Below, in pieces: positions 8,910 to 19,531 of a stretch of 64,000 nucleotides of DNA. Made by a program: the position numbers and the translations under genes. The notes under the pieces are model-generated. The model saw only the letters and a list, made by a program, of their open reading frames with translations. It was not told where the DNA came from and ran no database searches. This DNA is from GCA-2684655 sp045105235 (lineage in GTDB: Bacteria; Planctomycetota; UBA1135; UBA2386): assembly GCA_045105235.1 (NCBI GenBank), contig JBGCDH010000018.1:1-64000 (forward strand), read 5' to 3'. The stretch's first letter is position 1. Each line of letters opens with the position of its first letter.

Positions 8910-9437
8910 GAGTAAGAAGTCGGTCGAGTTGTGGAACAGACGCTGCGCAGCAGTCGGACGTTGGCCACCGACAAAGGCGACAAGCAACGCAACTGAAGGA
9001 ACGAAAAGCCCGATTCGAGCCCCCAACGGACGCCGCCAAGACGGGCGCGAGCAGGGCGCAAACGGCGCGTCAAACGCATCCACGCCGCAGCCAACGCGGC
9101 GCAATTTCCGGCTCAATTCGCGGCACAATTCGTAGCGCAGCCATGCGCTCGCTTACCGCCGAGCCTCACGCTGACCCGCTACCGCCGCCAGCCGAGCTCC
9201 AGCAGCGGTGGCAACACCCGCAGCCGTTGGCAGGCGCCAGATGTCGCAATCCCACTGCGGCACCGCCCAAATGCCGGCTCAGGCCATTTTGACGATAAAT
9301 ACAGCCGGCGCTGCGCGAACCGAGGGAGCGCCCTCCTTGCCCCCCGGGCCGCGGACCGTACGATGCTCGGCTCGATTGCACGGGCGCCAAGCTGGCGCGC
9401 GGGCAAAACTGCATCCCTGGATTCTCCCGCGCCCCAC
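8910..9437. promoter_or_regulatory. Long divergent intergenic region
   Basis: About 530 bases separate the FG-GAP gene (leftward) from lepA (rightward). I see no gene with credible coding character. The region does contain three tandem 12-bp repeats and a 6-bp inverted repeat (9097-9149), listed separately. The frame of lepA stays open back to an ATG at 9363. Confidence 0.5.
9097..9149. repeat. Three 12-bp tandem repeats plus inverted repeat
   Basis: Three head-to-tail units, CGGCGCAATTTC (9097-9108), CGGCTCAATTCG (9109-9120) and CGGCACAATTCG (9121-9132), share the consensus CGGCNCAATTCG. Two bases later AGCGCA and TGCGCT form a 6-bp inverted repeat with a 4-base loop (9134-9149). The position between divergent genes suits a regulator-binding array, but no binding protein is known. 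Confidence 0.55.
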
Positions 9438-11243
<1,806 letters not shown>

Positions 11244-11513
11244 GGAGCCCTTCCGGTTCGCATCCGGGCCGCAATCCACGCAGGAAACATGTCGTTCACA
11301 ACCAGCGCTGGGCTGGTGTTCGAACGACGCCGCCGGGCGCTTCCCCAGGCGGCATCGCGCGCCGGCGAATCACCGCTGCGCTCGACCGCAGGCATACGAC
11401 ATGCCGCCCTTCGCGGAGTAGAGCAACTACCCGGAAACCTTGCCTGCAAGGACCGGCGACGAATCGCCAGATTGGCTATCGTGCTCGCCCCACCCCTCCA
11501 CTTCATTCGCTAT

Positions 11514-13223
11514 ATGAATCGCATCCCTCAGGCCGCATGCGGCTTGCTCGCCCTCGCGGCGACTGCCGGAGCGCAGTCGTTCAGCTACCCCGACTTCTCC
11601 AGCACCGCGGGCCTCAACCTGCTTGGCGACGCCGCACAGACCGGCAACACGCTGCAGATCACCGATCTGGCCACCAACGAAACCGGCTGGTTCTGGCGCA
11701 CGACAGCCGTCCCGGTCGTCAACGGCTTCGACACGACGTTTGCGTTCCGCGTCACGCCAGGAGCCGGACTCGCCGAGGGCTTTGCACTCGTGATCCAGGA
11801 TGACCCAGCCGGCGCCAACGCCATGGGCGGGCAGATCTGGGGCATGGGATACGGCCGAGGCTCCAACAACAGCCCCGGCCTGCGCAACTCCATCGCCATC
11901 GAACTCGACACGTTTCAGGACAACTTCCTCAACGATACGAGCAACAACGAGATCACGGTTCACACGCGCGGCGCGGCCGGCAACGACGAGAACGAGAACT
12001 TCTCAATCGGTCGCACGACGCCGGCGCAATCGTTTAGCAACGCACAAATCCACACGCTGCAGGTGGTCTATGTGCCAGGCCTGCTCGAAGTCTTCTACGA
12101 CGGTGGTGCGACGCCCGTGCTGTCGCTCAACTACGACTTCCTAACCGGCGGCACCTACGCCAACGGCCAAGCAGCGCCGGACGCCAACCTACAGACCGGC
12201 GCGGCGTTTATCGGCTTCTGCGGCACAACGGGCGCCAACAACTTCCTGACCGAGCGTGTCGAGATCACGTCGTGGGACTGGACCTCGACGCCGCTCACCG
12301 ACCCATGCTACGCCGGCACACTCGGCGCCGACACGCTGTCGCTGAACGGCTCATCCGGCGGCTTCACGCGCAGCCTGGAGATCGCCACCTTCCAGCCGTT
12401 CGACATCGAACTGCAGAACCCGCCAGCCTTCGGAGCAAACGCACCCTACGTGCTGTTCGCATCGTTCCTGCCGCAGCCCGGCGCACCCGGCACGTCACTC
12501 GGATTCGGCAGCACCTGTTTCCCGGTGTTGCCAGCAGGCCCAACTGAGCTCGTGCTAGCCGACACGTTTGGGATCTTCCCAGCGCTGCTGCCAGCGGGCC
12601 CGACGCCGCACACGATTTCGATCCCGGCCGGCGTGGTCACAACGCCGCTCGATCTGACGCTGCAAGCGGTCACGTTCGAAGCCTCGCAGCCGCTGACGCT
12701 GGGCATCACCAACGCGGTCGATGTTTCGTTCGTCACCAGCGACGCCCCCATGATCACGACGGTTCGGCCGCTTAGCGCCGCCCCCGGCGCCCAGATCACG
12801 ATCACGGGATCCAACTTCGTGCCGGGCTTCGCCCTGGCCGTCAACGGCGCGGCCGTTGCGCCCATCCAGGCAACCAGCACGGAGATCATCTTTCCGTATC
12901 CGGCAAACGTTGGCTGCGACTCACAGCTATCGGTGACGCTACCGGACGGTCAAGTCGTCACGTCTGACCTCAACCCGACGCCGACGGTAACCAGCACGCA
13001 GCTCAGCTCCGGCAGCACGGCTGGTAACGCAGTCTTCCTTGTGCAGGGCAGCGGTTTCGCCACGGGCACCACCGTCACAATCGGCGGTGCACCCGCCACG
13101 ATCCTGAACGCGAGCCCAGGCATTGTCAGCATGCGCACACCACCTGGCACCGCCGGCACGGCGGCCGTCGTGCTGACGACGCCTGGCGGCTGCACCGCAA
13201 CGACGACCTACACCTACCTGTAA
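11514..13223 (+). CDS. Secreted L-type lectin-like protein with IPT/TIG domains
   Basis: The ATG at 11514 starts a signal peptide (LLALAATAGAQ). An in-frame extension to 11289 looks non-coding. The 569-residue protein has three parts. Residues 20-260 resemble legume-type (concanavalin-like) lectin domains: GFDTTFAFRVTPG, GFALVIQDD, AIELDTFQDN with metal-site-like Asp and Asn, and AAFIGFCGTTG. Residues 270-400 are the shared secreted-protein module. The C-terminal 160 residues contain two IPT/TIG immunoglobulin-like units, each with an ITITGSNF- or VQGSGF-type strand. This is a likely extracellular carbohydrate-binding protein. It ends at a strong hairpin shared with the convergent gene. Confidence 0.85.
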   Translation: MNRIPQAACGLLALAATAGAQSFSYPDFSSTAGLNLLGDAAQTGNTLQITDLATNETGWFWRTTAVPVVNGFDTTFAFRVTPGAGLAEGFALVIQDDPAGANAMGGQIWGMGYGRGSNNSPGLRNSIAIELDTFQDNFLNDTSNNEITVHTRGAAGNDENENFSIGRTTPAQSFSNAQIHTLQVVYVPGLLEVFYDGGATPVLSLNYDFLTGGTYANGQAAPDANLQTGAAFIGFCGTTGANNFLTERVEITSWDWTSTPLTDPCYAGTLGADTLSLNGSSGGFTRSLEIATFQPFDIELQNPPAFGANAPYVLFASFLPQPGAPGTSLGFGSTCFPVLPAGPTELVLADTFGIFPALLPAGPTPHTISIPAGVVTTPLDLTLQAVTFEASQPLTLGITNAVDVSFVTSDAPMITTVRPLSAAPGAQITITGSNFVPGFALAVNGAAVAPIQATSTEIIFPYPANVGCDSQLSVTLPDGQVVTSDLNPTPTVTSTQLSSGSTAGNAVFLVQGSGFATGTTVTIGGAPATILNASPGIVSMRTPPGTAGTAAVVLTTPGGCTATTTYTYL

Positions 13224-13232
13224 CCGCAGGCC

Positions 13233-13262
13233 CGCGGCGCCCCAGGGGATCAGGGCGCCGCG
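13233..13262. terminator. Bidirectional terminator between convergent genes
   Basis: A perfect 10-bp stem, CGCGGCGCCC (13233-13242) with GGGCGCCGCG (13253-13262), has a 10-base loop that contains the stop codon of the leftward transporter gene (13250-13252). It can serve both convergent genes. Confidence 0.65.
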
Positions 13263-14116
13263 CGCTGCGATCGCAGCGTATAGAGGCCGGCGCCGACGAT
13301 GAGCGCCGCGCCGGTCAAAGTCCAGCCGTCGAGCCGTTCGTCAAAAGCGGCGACGCCAACGCTGGTAGCCACTACCAGCTGCAGGTAGATCAATGGCTGG
13401 ATCGCGCTCGCCTCCGCATGGCGAAGGGCCTGAATCAGCAGGTAGTGGCCAAACATGCTGGACGCGCTCACGGCGGCCAGCAGCAGCCAGCCCTGCGCGC
13501 TAGGCCACTGCCAATACCACGGCCCGATGCACGTCATCACGAGCGCACCGCCGATACCGGTGTAGAAGAAGCTCGTGCGCGCCGGGTCCTTTTTTTGCAC
13601 GGTTCGCGTCAAGAGCTGATAGGTCGCAAACGTGACGGCCCCGATCATCGGCAACGCTGCGAGCGGCTCGAACACGTTGCTGCCAGGGCGCAGGATGACG
13701 ATGACGCCCAAGAAGCCAATCGCAATCGCGACCCAACGCGCCCGGCTGACTGCCTCGCCAAGAAACAGCCAACCGCCCAGCGCCACCAAAAGGGTGAACG
13801 AAGAAAACACCGCATGCGTCGTCGAAAGCCCGAGACTCGCGAACGACTGGACCATGACGCAAACCTGACCGGCGAGCAGCACGCCGCGCAGCAGCTGTCG
13901 CACCGGCGCCCTGGTCTGCGCAACATTGCGCACACCGTCGCGCGCGCTGTGCACAACAAGCAAGACGAGCAAGAACGCCCAGTAGCGAATCGACACGACG
14001 AAGATGACGTGGTAGCGCTCGGCTAGATGCTTGCTCACGCCATCCTGCAGGCCAAAAACGCACACCGCCGCCAGCGTGTACAGCACCCCCAAACGTGCGG
14101 ATCGCGGTGATGTCAT
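13250..14116 (-). CDS. EamA/DMT-family membrane transporter
   Basis: The protein (288 residues from the ATG at 14116) is very hydrophobic. It has about ten predicted transmembrane helices in two homologous halves, the EamA (drug/metabolite transporter) plan. The first half contains the typical ALxYxS-like region and the FLGEAVSRARWVAIAIGFLGVI segment, where the family has a conserved GE motif. The second half has HYLLIQALRHAEAS and the final FDERLDGWTLTGAALIVGAG. Members export or import amino acids, sugars or other small metabolites; the substrate cannot be told. It has no operon partner. Confidence 0.85.
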   Translation of the reverse strand: MTSPRSARLGVLYTLAAVCVFGLQDGVSKHLAERYHVIFVVSIRYWAFLLVLLVVHSARDGVRNVAQTRAPVRQLLRGVLLAGQVCVMVQSFASLGLSTTHAVFSSFTLLVALGGWLFLGEAVSRARWVAIAIGFLGVIVILRPGSNVFEPLAALPMIGAVTFATYQLLTRTVQKKDPARTSFFYTGIGGALVMTCIGPWYWQWPSAQGWLLLAAVSASSMFGHYLLIQALRHAEASAIQPLIYLQLVVATSVGVAAFDERLDGWTLTGAALIVGAGLYTLRSQRAAP

Positions 14117-14303
14117 CGGTCGATCCAGCAGACCAACGCAGACCGCAGCGCGCAACAGCGCTCATCCCCGCGCCCGCTGTTCGTGAAGAAACTTCGAATC
14201 CGCAGCGCACCAAGCACGCCGAGAGTGGGCAAGCGGACATCCCGTCCGACCCTTGCCAATACCAGCGCACGATCCACGAGCGCATCTTCAATCAACTAGC
14301 AAC

Positions 14304-15950
14304 ATGCTTCCTAGCTCCATTCGCGCCCTTCTAACATCCGCCGCCTGCATCAGCGCGCTCGCAGCGCAGAACGAGCAGTTCCGTCCATCCAGCTCCCTGC
14401 AAGCGATCCGTGTCCCCTCCTTTGGCCTCACCGTCACGGGCAACGTTGTCGCGGCAGCCGGCGACATCGATGGCGACGGCGATAGCGATCTCATCTACGG
14501 CATTCAGAACGGCACCACGTTCGGCTCTTCGGTCCGCATGCTGCGCAATGGCCAGCTTCAGATGGGCGTCAATGGCCCGTTCTCGCCGGCTCTCGGCCGA
14601 TTCACCGTATTGCCAACGCCCAGCATCGCTCTCGCAGACCGTGTCTTCGATCTCAAGGTCGTCGACATCGACGGCGACCAAGACCAAGACATCATCGCCG
14701 TCACCCAAAACGTCGCCGGCGTCGGGGGGCAGGTTGTCCTGCTACGCCAGACGTCGATTGCGCAAGCGACACCCGTGTTTCAGCAGGTCGTGATCTGGTC
14801 TTCGCCAAACACCGTCCCGCTTACCGCAGAAATCGCCGATATCGACAGCGATGGGGCGCTCGACGTCGTCGCCGGCACACAGCCGGCAAACACGCAGAGC
14901 GGCACCAGCGGCCCGATCATCCTCAGGCAGTCGTTTTCCGCACAAGGCAGCTTTTTCGCGCCACAACAGCTGACGCCCGCCTACACCAACGAGTCATGCC
15001 GATCGCTCGCGATCGGCGACATCGACAACGATGGCGACCTCGACATTTTCTGCGGCAACGATAGCTACCTACCTGGCGGCCCGGTGCAGAACACCGTGTA
15101 TCGCAACGATGGACCTTCGCCAACGGCGCCGAGCGCCACCATCTTCACGGCAAGCCAGTCACTCGCACCTGTCAACCAACTGGAAACGCGCGACGTGCTG
15201 CTGGCCGAGTTCCAGGGAGACGCACGCCCTGAACTCGTCGTCATCAACGCTGCCGGCGGCCGCACGATCTACGCGCCGAACGTGATTGGCCAAGGCTTCG
15301 CTGTGCAGCAGAGTCTGCCTGGTCCGATGATCGGCGAAGCCGAAGCCAGCGTTGTTGCGGGCGACATCGACTCGGACGGCGACCTCGACCTCGTCTTCGG
15401 AAGTTCGGTTCGCGACACCGCGATCGCCGTCAACGTGGGCGGTACGTTCACGCTCAACACCTCTCGCATCGCGCCAGACGGAGCAAGCTACAACACCATC
15501 CTTGCCGACATCGACCGCGACGGGGACCTCGACATCGTGCAGGGCGAGGAAGGCTTTCCCCAGGGACACAACCCCGTCCGCGTGAGCGTCAACCTTCACC
15601 GCCAATTCGACGGCCCCACGGTGGTGCAGCAGGGCTCGACCGTGACCTTCAATCGATTCGACCGACCTGGCTACGGCAACGGCCATGCTGCGGCACTCCA
15701 CCTCAGCGCATCTGTTCTGGAAGCACCCGTCACGGTGCCAGGCTTCGGGGACTGGGGACTTGGTCCCGTCATCATCAACGCGCCGGTCAACGACCCCTTC
15801 AACCTGGGCGGCAGCTACCCGCTCACCCTCACCCTGCCGGCAGCTCCCGGCCTCGCAGGCACAACCTGGTTCTGGCAGTGGATCCACGTGCCAAACTTCA
15901 GCGTTTCGCCACCGGGCGTCACCAGCGTCGTGCCCATGAACTGGCTCTAG
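14304..15950 (+). CDS. Secreted FG-GAP/VCBS repeat protein
   Basis: The ATG at 14304 gives a 548-residue protein with signal peptide ending ALAAQ|NEQ; an upstream in-frame extension is not signal-like. It has six or seven beta-propeller repeats with D-x-D-x-D loops: GDIDGDGDSD, DIDGDQDQD, DIDSDGALD, GDIDNDGDLD, GDIDSDGDLD and DIDRDGDLD, plus one degenerate copy around AEFQGDARPE. The last 95 residues carry the shared end module (LTLPAAPGLAGTTWFWQW). It is a paralogue in plan of the protein at 7113-8909, but with the end module at the C-terminus. Probably a calcium-stabilised extracellular protein of unknown ligand. Confidence 0.85.
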   Translation: MLPSSIRALLTSAACISALAAQNEQFRPSSSLQAIRVPSFGLTVTGNVVAAAGDIDGDGDSDLIYGIQNGTTFGSSVRMLRNGQLQMGVNGPFSPALGRFTVLPTPSIALADRVFDLKVVDIDGDQDQDIIAVTQNVAGVGGQVVLLRQTSIAQATPVFQQVVIWSSPNTVPLTAEIADIDSDGALDVVAGTQPANTQSGTSGPIILRQSFSAQGSFFAPQQLTPAYTNESCRSLAIGDIDNDGDLDIFCGNDSYLPGGPVQNTVYRNDGPSPTAPSATIFTASQSLAPVNQLETRDVLLAEFQGDARPELVVINAAGGRTIYAPNVIGQGFAVQQSLPGPMIGEAEASVVAGDIDSDGDLDLVFGSSVRDTAIAVNVGGTFTLNTSRIAPDGASYNTILADIDRDGDLDIVQGEEGFPQGHNPVRVSVNLHRQFDGPTVVQQGSTVTFNRFDRPGYGNGHAAALHLSASVLEAPVTVPGFGDWGLGPVIINAPVNDPFNLGGSYPLTLTLPAAPGLAGTTWFWQWIHVPNFSVSPPGVTSVVPMNWL

Positions 15951-15973
15951 TCTAGTCCTCTATATCGGATGCA

Positions 15974-15992
15974 CGACACTTGGGACGTGTCG
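15974..15992. terminator. Weak hairpin between convergent genes
   Basis: CGACAC and GTGTCG form a 6-bp stem with a 7-base loop between the FG-GAP gene and the convergent carboxypeptidase gene. Confidence 0.35.
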
Positions 15993-16032
15993 CCGGCGGC
16001 GTTGGATGCGGACATCCGCCGCTACTGCGCCG

Positions 16033-17430
16033 CTACTGCGCCGCAAGGCTTGCGCAGATGCGATCTTGAAGGTCGCGCCAGGGCTTCGCGGAACCCACGA
16101 AGCTTTGGCACATGATCGCGAAGGCGAGCCGGCGGCCGCTCTTGGTGTCGATGTAGCCCGCGAGGTTGCTGACGGCCGACACCGTGCCGGTCTTGGCAAA
16201 CACGCGCCCCTCCGCGGCGGTTGCCTTCATACGCGACGCGAGCGTGCCGTCGACACCAGCAATCGGCAGGCTGCGCCGAAACAGCTCTTGGGACTCACCG
16301 CCAACCGCGTCCATGTCGACCAACAGGCTCACGAGCAATTCCGCGCTGAGCAAGTTGTAGTGCGACACGCCCGAGCCGTCGGCGATGCGATAGTCCTTGC
16401 CCCGCACAAAGCCCAGCTTGGCCAAATCTTCGGCGACGCATTGGACCCCCGCCTCAAAGCGCGTTGGCAGAACCTCATCGTCCGGCGGAATACCCCGACT
16501 TGGCGGCAAGAACGTGAGCCCCCGACGCAGGAGAAGCTCCGCGCCCAGGTTGTCGCTCTTCTTGTTTGTGTAGACGACAACATCTCCGACGGAGCGTCGC
16601 AGCTCTGCGGCCGTCGCATCTGCGGCCGTCACATCTGCGGGAACGAACCGCGACTCAACGGCAGCCGAGCCCTCCAGCATCTCGGCATTGCGCAGCGCAT
16701 CCATCAAGACGTGCCCGGCGTAGTGCGCCGGATCTGCAACGGTGATCTTTCGCGTCGTGCGCTTCTCCGTCGAGCCACTCACCACAACAACGTTGCGGTT
16801 CGAGTAGCGTCCGCGCGTAATTCGCACAGGGCCCTCACGCCCCTGGATAGAAACTTCCATACCGCCTGCAACCGGCAGCAGCGCGACCGTTCCGTCCACG
16901 TCAACGGCGACCTCCACACATCCCCCATTCACCGGCACCCACGACAATGACGGCATGAAGGACGCCGGCTCGTCGTCCCACATCCAGCCAGCACCAAATC
17001 GAGGCTGATCGCTGAGCGCGTCAAAAACACCGATCGTCCCCGTCGCGCGTGCGAATCCCTTTTCCTTGAGCTTCGCTGCCAGGCCAGCAACGTCCTTTGC
17101 CGACAGCATCGGGTCGCCGCCGCCAACCAAAGTCACTCCGCCCTCCGGCCGACGATCCGCAACCAGTCGCGTGACAAACTCACCTCCCGGCTCACGCCGA
17201 CACACCGCCGACGTCGGCAGCAGCTTCATCGTCGACGCCGGACGACACAGCCGCTCCGCGTCGCGACGCAGCAGTGTCTCGCCGGTGTCCAGATCGACGA
17301 CGAGGCACGTGACCTGGACAGGATGCCGGTCATAGACCGACAGCTCTTTTGCAATCGCCCCACCAACGGACGTCGTGCAGCTGCCGATCGCAGCCGCCGC
17401 CAGAAGCATCAAAGCCAGGCATCGTTTCAT
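16033..17430 (-). CDS. dacB: D-alanyl-D-alanine carboxypeptidase/endopeptidase, PBP4 type (S13)
   Basis: The 465-residue protein has all three penicillin-binding signatures of family S13: PASTMKLL with the Ser-x-x-Lys nucleophile (about residues 64-71), KKSDN for the Ser-x-Asn motif, and FAKTGTV for the Lys-Thr-Gly motif. It trims terminal D-Ala from peptide stems or cuts D,D cross-links in peptidoglycan, outside the cytoplasmic membrane. The N-terminus (LALMLLAAAAIGSC) fits a lipoprotein signal with the acylated Cys about residue 18. The start is the ATG at 17430. It is divergent, 54 bases away, from ldcA, so regulation may be shared. Length is typical for PBP4. Confidence 0.9.
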   Translation of the reverse strand: MKRCLALMLLAAAAIGSCTTSVGGAIAKELSVYDRHPVQVTCLVVDLDTGETLLRRDAERLCRPASTMKLLPTSAVCRREPGGEFVTRLVADRRPEGGVTLVGGGDPMLSAKDVAGLAAKLKEKGFARATGTIGVFDALSDQPRFGAGWMWDDEPASFMPSLSWVPVNGGCVEVAVDVDGTVALLPVAGGMEVSIQGREGPVRITRGRYSNRNVVVVSGSTEKRTTRKITVADPAHYAGHVLMDALRNAEMLEGSAAVESRFVPADVTAADATAAELRRSVGDVVVYTNKKSDNLGAELLLRRGLTFLPPSRGIPPDDEVLPTRFEAGVQCVAEDLAKLGFVRGKDYRIADGSGVSHYNLLSAELLVSLLVDMDAVGGESQELFRRSLPIAGVDGTLASRMKATAAEGRVFAKTGTVSAVSNLAGYIDTKSGRRLAFAIMCQSFVGSAKPWRDLQDRICASLAAQ

Positions 17431-17484
17431 GCCAGCACTGTAGACACGTTGAATCCGAATCGCGCGCCCCACACAGTGGCGCCC

Positions 17485-18459
17485 ATGCAACGGCAGCTGC
17501 CAAAAGCCCTGCAAGCCGGTGACTGCGTCGCAGTCATCGCCCCCGCGAGCGCGGCGCGCGACGCCGACGCGTTCGCCAGAGGGCTGCAGCGACTGCGCGG
17601 CTGGGGATTGACCCCCGAAGTCTTCGCCAACGCTTCGGCATCCGGAAGCGACGCCGGCCTGGGCTGGCCCGAAGGCAGCACGCTGGCTGCGGCAGACGAC
17701 GCACGCCTAGCCGACCTTCAGCGCGCCCTTGACGAACCACAGTATCGCGCCATCTTCTGCGTGCGCGGCGGCTATGGCACATCGCGCATCTTGCCGCGCA
17801 TCGACTGGACGCGATTCCGACAAGATCCAAAACCGATCATCGGCTACAGCGACATCACCGCGCTGCTAGCTGCAGCATGGCGCGAAACGGCAACGGTTTC
17901 CTTTCATGGCCCGATGGTCGCGACGGCTGACAGCATGGATGCAGGCGACGCGTGCTGGCAGCTACAGCGCGACCTCACGATGGATGCATCCACCGTGACT
18001 GCGCTTGCCGAAGGATCGGAGCCCGCCACCACGCTGCGCCAAGGCACGGCCGAAGGCCATCTGGTCGGAGGCAACCTTGCCGTGCTCCAGTCATTGATTG
18101 GCACGCGCTGGCAAACCGAAACCGCCGGCGCCATCCTCTTCCTCGAAGACGTTGGCGAAGCGCCCTACCGGGTTGATCGGATGCTGACGCAACTCGACCA
18201 GTGCGGCTTCCTGTCCCGTGCTGCGGGCATCGCACTCGGCGACTTTCACGTCGCGAACACGCAGCTCGCAAGCGAGCACCCGCCCATGCTTGATGTGCTC
18301 AAAGAGCGCCTTGCGCACCTCGCGATCCCGATCGCACACGGCTTTCCCTACGGCCACCGGCCCGGTTCCTGGACGCTTCCGTTTGGTGCGGCCGCGCGCT
18401 TGACCGCGCCACACAAAGGCACCGCCACGCTCGAGTTCCTCGGCCCCAGCGTTCGATGA
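17485..18459 (+). CDS. ldcA: LD-carboxypeptidase (murein tetrapeptide carboxypeptidase, S66)
   Basis: A 324-residue member of family S66, which removes the terminal D-Ala from murein tetrapeptides during cell-wall recycling in the cytoplasm. Visible features are CVRGGYGTSRILPRID, the nucleophile elbow GYSDIT with the catalytic Ser, FHGPM, the Glu of LFLEDVGE, and the His of the IAHGFPYGH segment. I chose the ATG at 17485, immediately before MQRQLPKALQAGD; an upstream frame to 17323 overlaps dacB and is unlikely. It begins a tight run with the epimerase (10-base gap) and the amidase (24-base gap), which together process released murein peptides. Confidence 0.92.
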   Translation: MQRQLPKALQAGDCVAVIAPASAARDADAFARGLQRLRGWGLTPEVFANASASGSDAGLGWPEGSTLAAADDARLADLQRALDEPQYRAIFCVRGGYGTSRILPRIDWTRFRQDPKPIIGYSDITALLAAAWRETATVSFHGPMVATADSMDAGDACWQLQRDLTMDASTVTALAEGSEPATTLRQGTAEGHLVGGNLAVLQSLIGTRWQTETAGAILFLEDVGEAPYRVDRMLTQLDQCGFLSRAAGIALGDFHVANTQLASEHPPMLDVLKERLAHLAIPIAHGFPYGHRPGSWTLPFGAAARLTAPHKGTATLEFLGPSVR

Positions 18460-18469
18460 GTCAGACTTC

Positions 18470-19507
18470 ATGAGCCGGTTCGAACTCGTATGCCGCCCGT
18501 TCACGCTAGAGCTTCGCAATCGGTTCCAGCTTGCCAACAGCACGCGCACGACGACGCCTACGCTGCTGGTCGAGCTGCACGGGGAGGGCATCGTCGGCTA
18601 TGGCGAAGCCGCGATGCCGCCCTATCTCGGCGAGACGCACGCGACGGCGCAGGCGTTCTTGACGCGCGTAGACCTCGCATGGCTCGCACAGCCTTTCGAC
18701 CGGCGAACCGCGCTGCATCGCATCGACGCACTGGCGCCAAGGAACCATGCGGCCAAAGCAGCGATCGACATTGCGCTGCATGACTGGCTCGGCAAAAAGC
18801 TCGGGCAACCGCACTGGCGGCTGTGCGGCCTCGATCCCAAAACAACGCCGACCACATCCTTCACGCTGGCCATTGACACACCCGACAAGCTGCGCGAGCG
18901 CGCGGCCGAGGCGGCTAAGACGTACCGCGCACTCAAGATCAAACTCGGATCCGAACACGACCGCGCCATGATCACGGCTATCCGCGCGGGCGCCGGATCG
19001 GACTGCACGCTCCGCGTCGACGTCAATCAGGGCTGGCGCGATCGCGACCACGCCGCGCGCGAAATCGAATGGCTCGCGCAGCGAGGGGTCGAATTGGTCG
19101 AGCAACCAATGCCCAAGGAAGCCTGCGACGACACGGCATGGCTTCAAGAACGCTCACCCGTGCCGCTGATCGCCGACGAAGCGGTGCAGCGTCTATCGGA
19201 TGTCGCTGCCGCGCGCGGCATCTACGCCGGCATCAACATCAAGCTCATGAAATGCACGGGCCTGCACGAAGCCTATGACATGCTGGTGACGGCGCGGGCG
19301 CTCGGGCTGAAAGTCATGCTCGGATGCATGACCGAGAGCTCGTGCGGCATTGCAGCAGCCGCACAGCTCGCGAGCCTGTGCGACTTCGCCGATCTCGACG
19401 GCGCACACCTGGTCCGCAACGACCCGTTCGAGCCGCTGCCATTTGTCGATGGCTGCGTGCTGCCGACGGAACGCCCCGGCATCGGCGTGACGCCACGCGC
19501 ATCCTAG
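18470..19507 (+). CDS. ycjG: L-Ala-D/L-Glu dipeptide epimerase (enolase superfamily)
   Basis: The 345-residue protein has the muconate-lactonizing subgroup fold of the enolase superfamily. The K-x-K pair sits in LKIKLG. The metal ligands are Asp in RVDVNQGW, Glu in LVEQP and Asp in IADEA. The second catalytic Lys is in INIKLMKC. The DxD-type C-terminal strand expected of dipeptide epimerases is less clear, so exact specificity is inferred. Context is the main support: it lies between LD-carboxypeptidase and murein peptide amidase, just as ycjG lies beside mpaA in E. coli. It would turn L-Ala-D-Glu from murein into L-Ala-L-Glu for use as amino acids. Confidence 0.87.
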   Translation: MSRFELVCRPFTLELRNRFQLANSTRTTTPTLLVELHGEGIVGYGEAAMPPYLGETHATAQAFLTRVDLAWLAQPFDRRTALHRIDALAPRNHAAKAAIDIALHDWLGKKLGQPHWRLCGLDPKTTPTTSFTLAIDTPDKLRERAAEAAKTYRALKIKLGSEHDRAMITAIRAGAGSDCTLRVDVNQGWRDRDHAAREIEWLAQRGVELVEQPMPKEACDDTAWLQERSPVPLIADEAVQRLSDVAAARGIYAGINIKLMKCTGLHEAYDMLVTARALGLKVMLGCMTESSCGIAAAAQLASLCDFADLDGAHLVRNDPFEPLPFVDGCVLPTERPGIGVTPRAS

Positions 19508-19531
19508 GGAGCGCCTGGGTAGGATCCGCGG

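Noticed and set aside
11280..11345. Possible tRNA (GTTCGAA-type sequence)
   Set aside because: No acceptor, anticodon or T-arm pairing can be formed around it.
14180..14215. Possible tRNA 3' end (TTCGAATCC ... CACCA)
   Set aside because: The five bases on either side of the TTCGAAT do not pair and no cloverleaf fits upstream.
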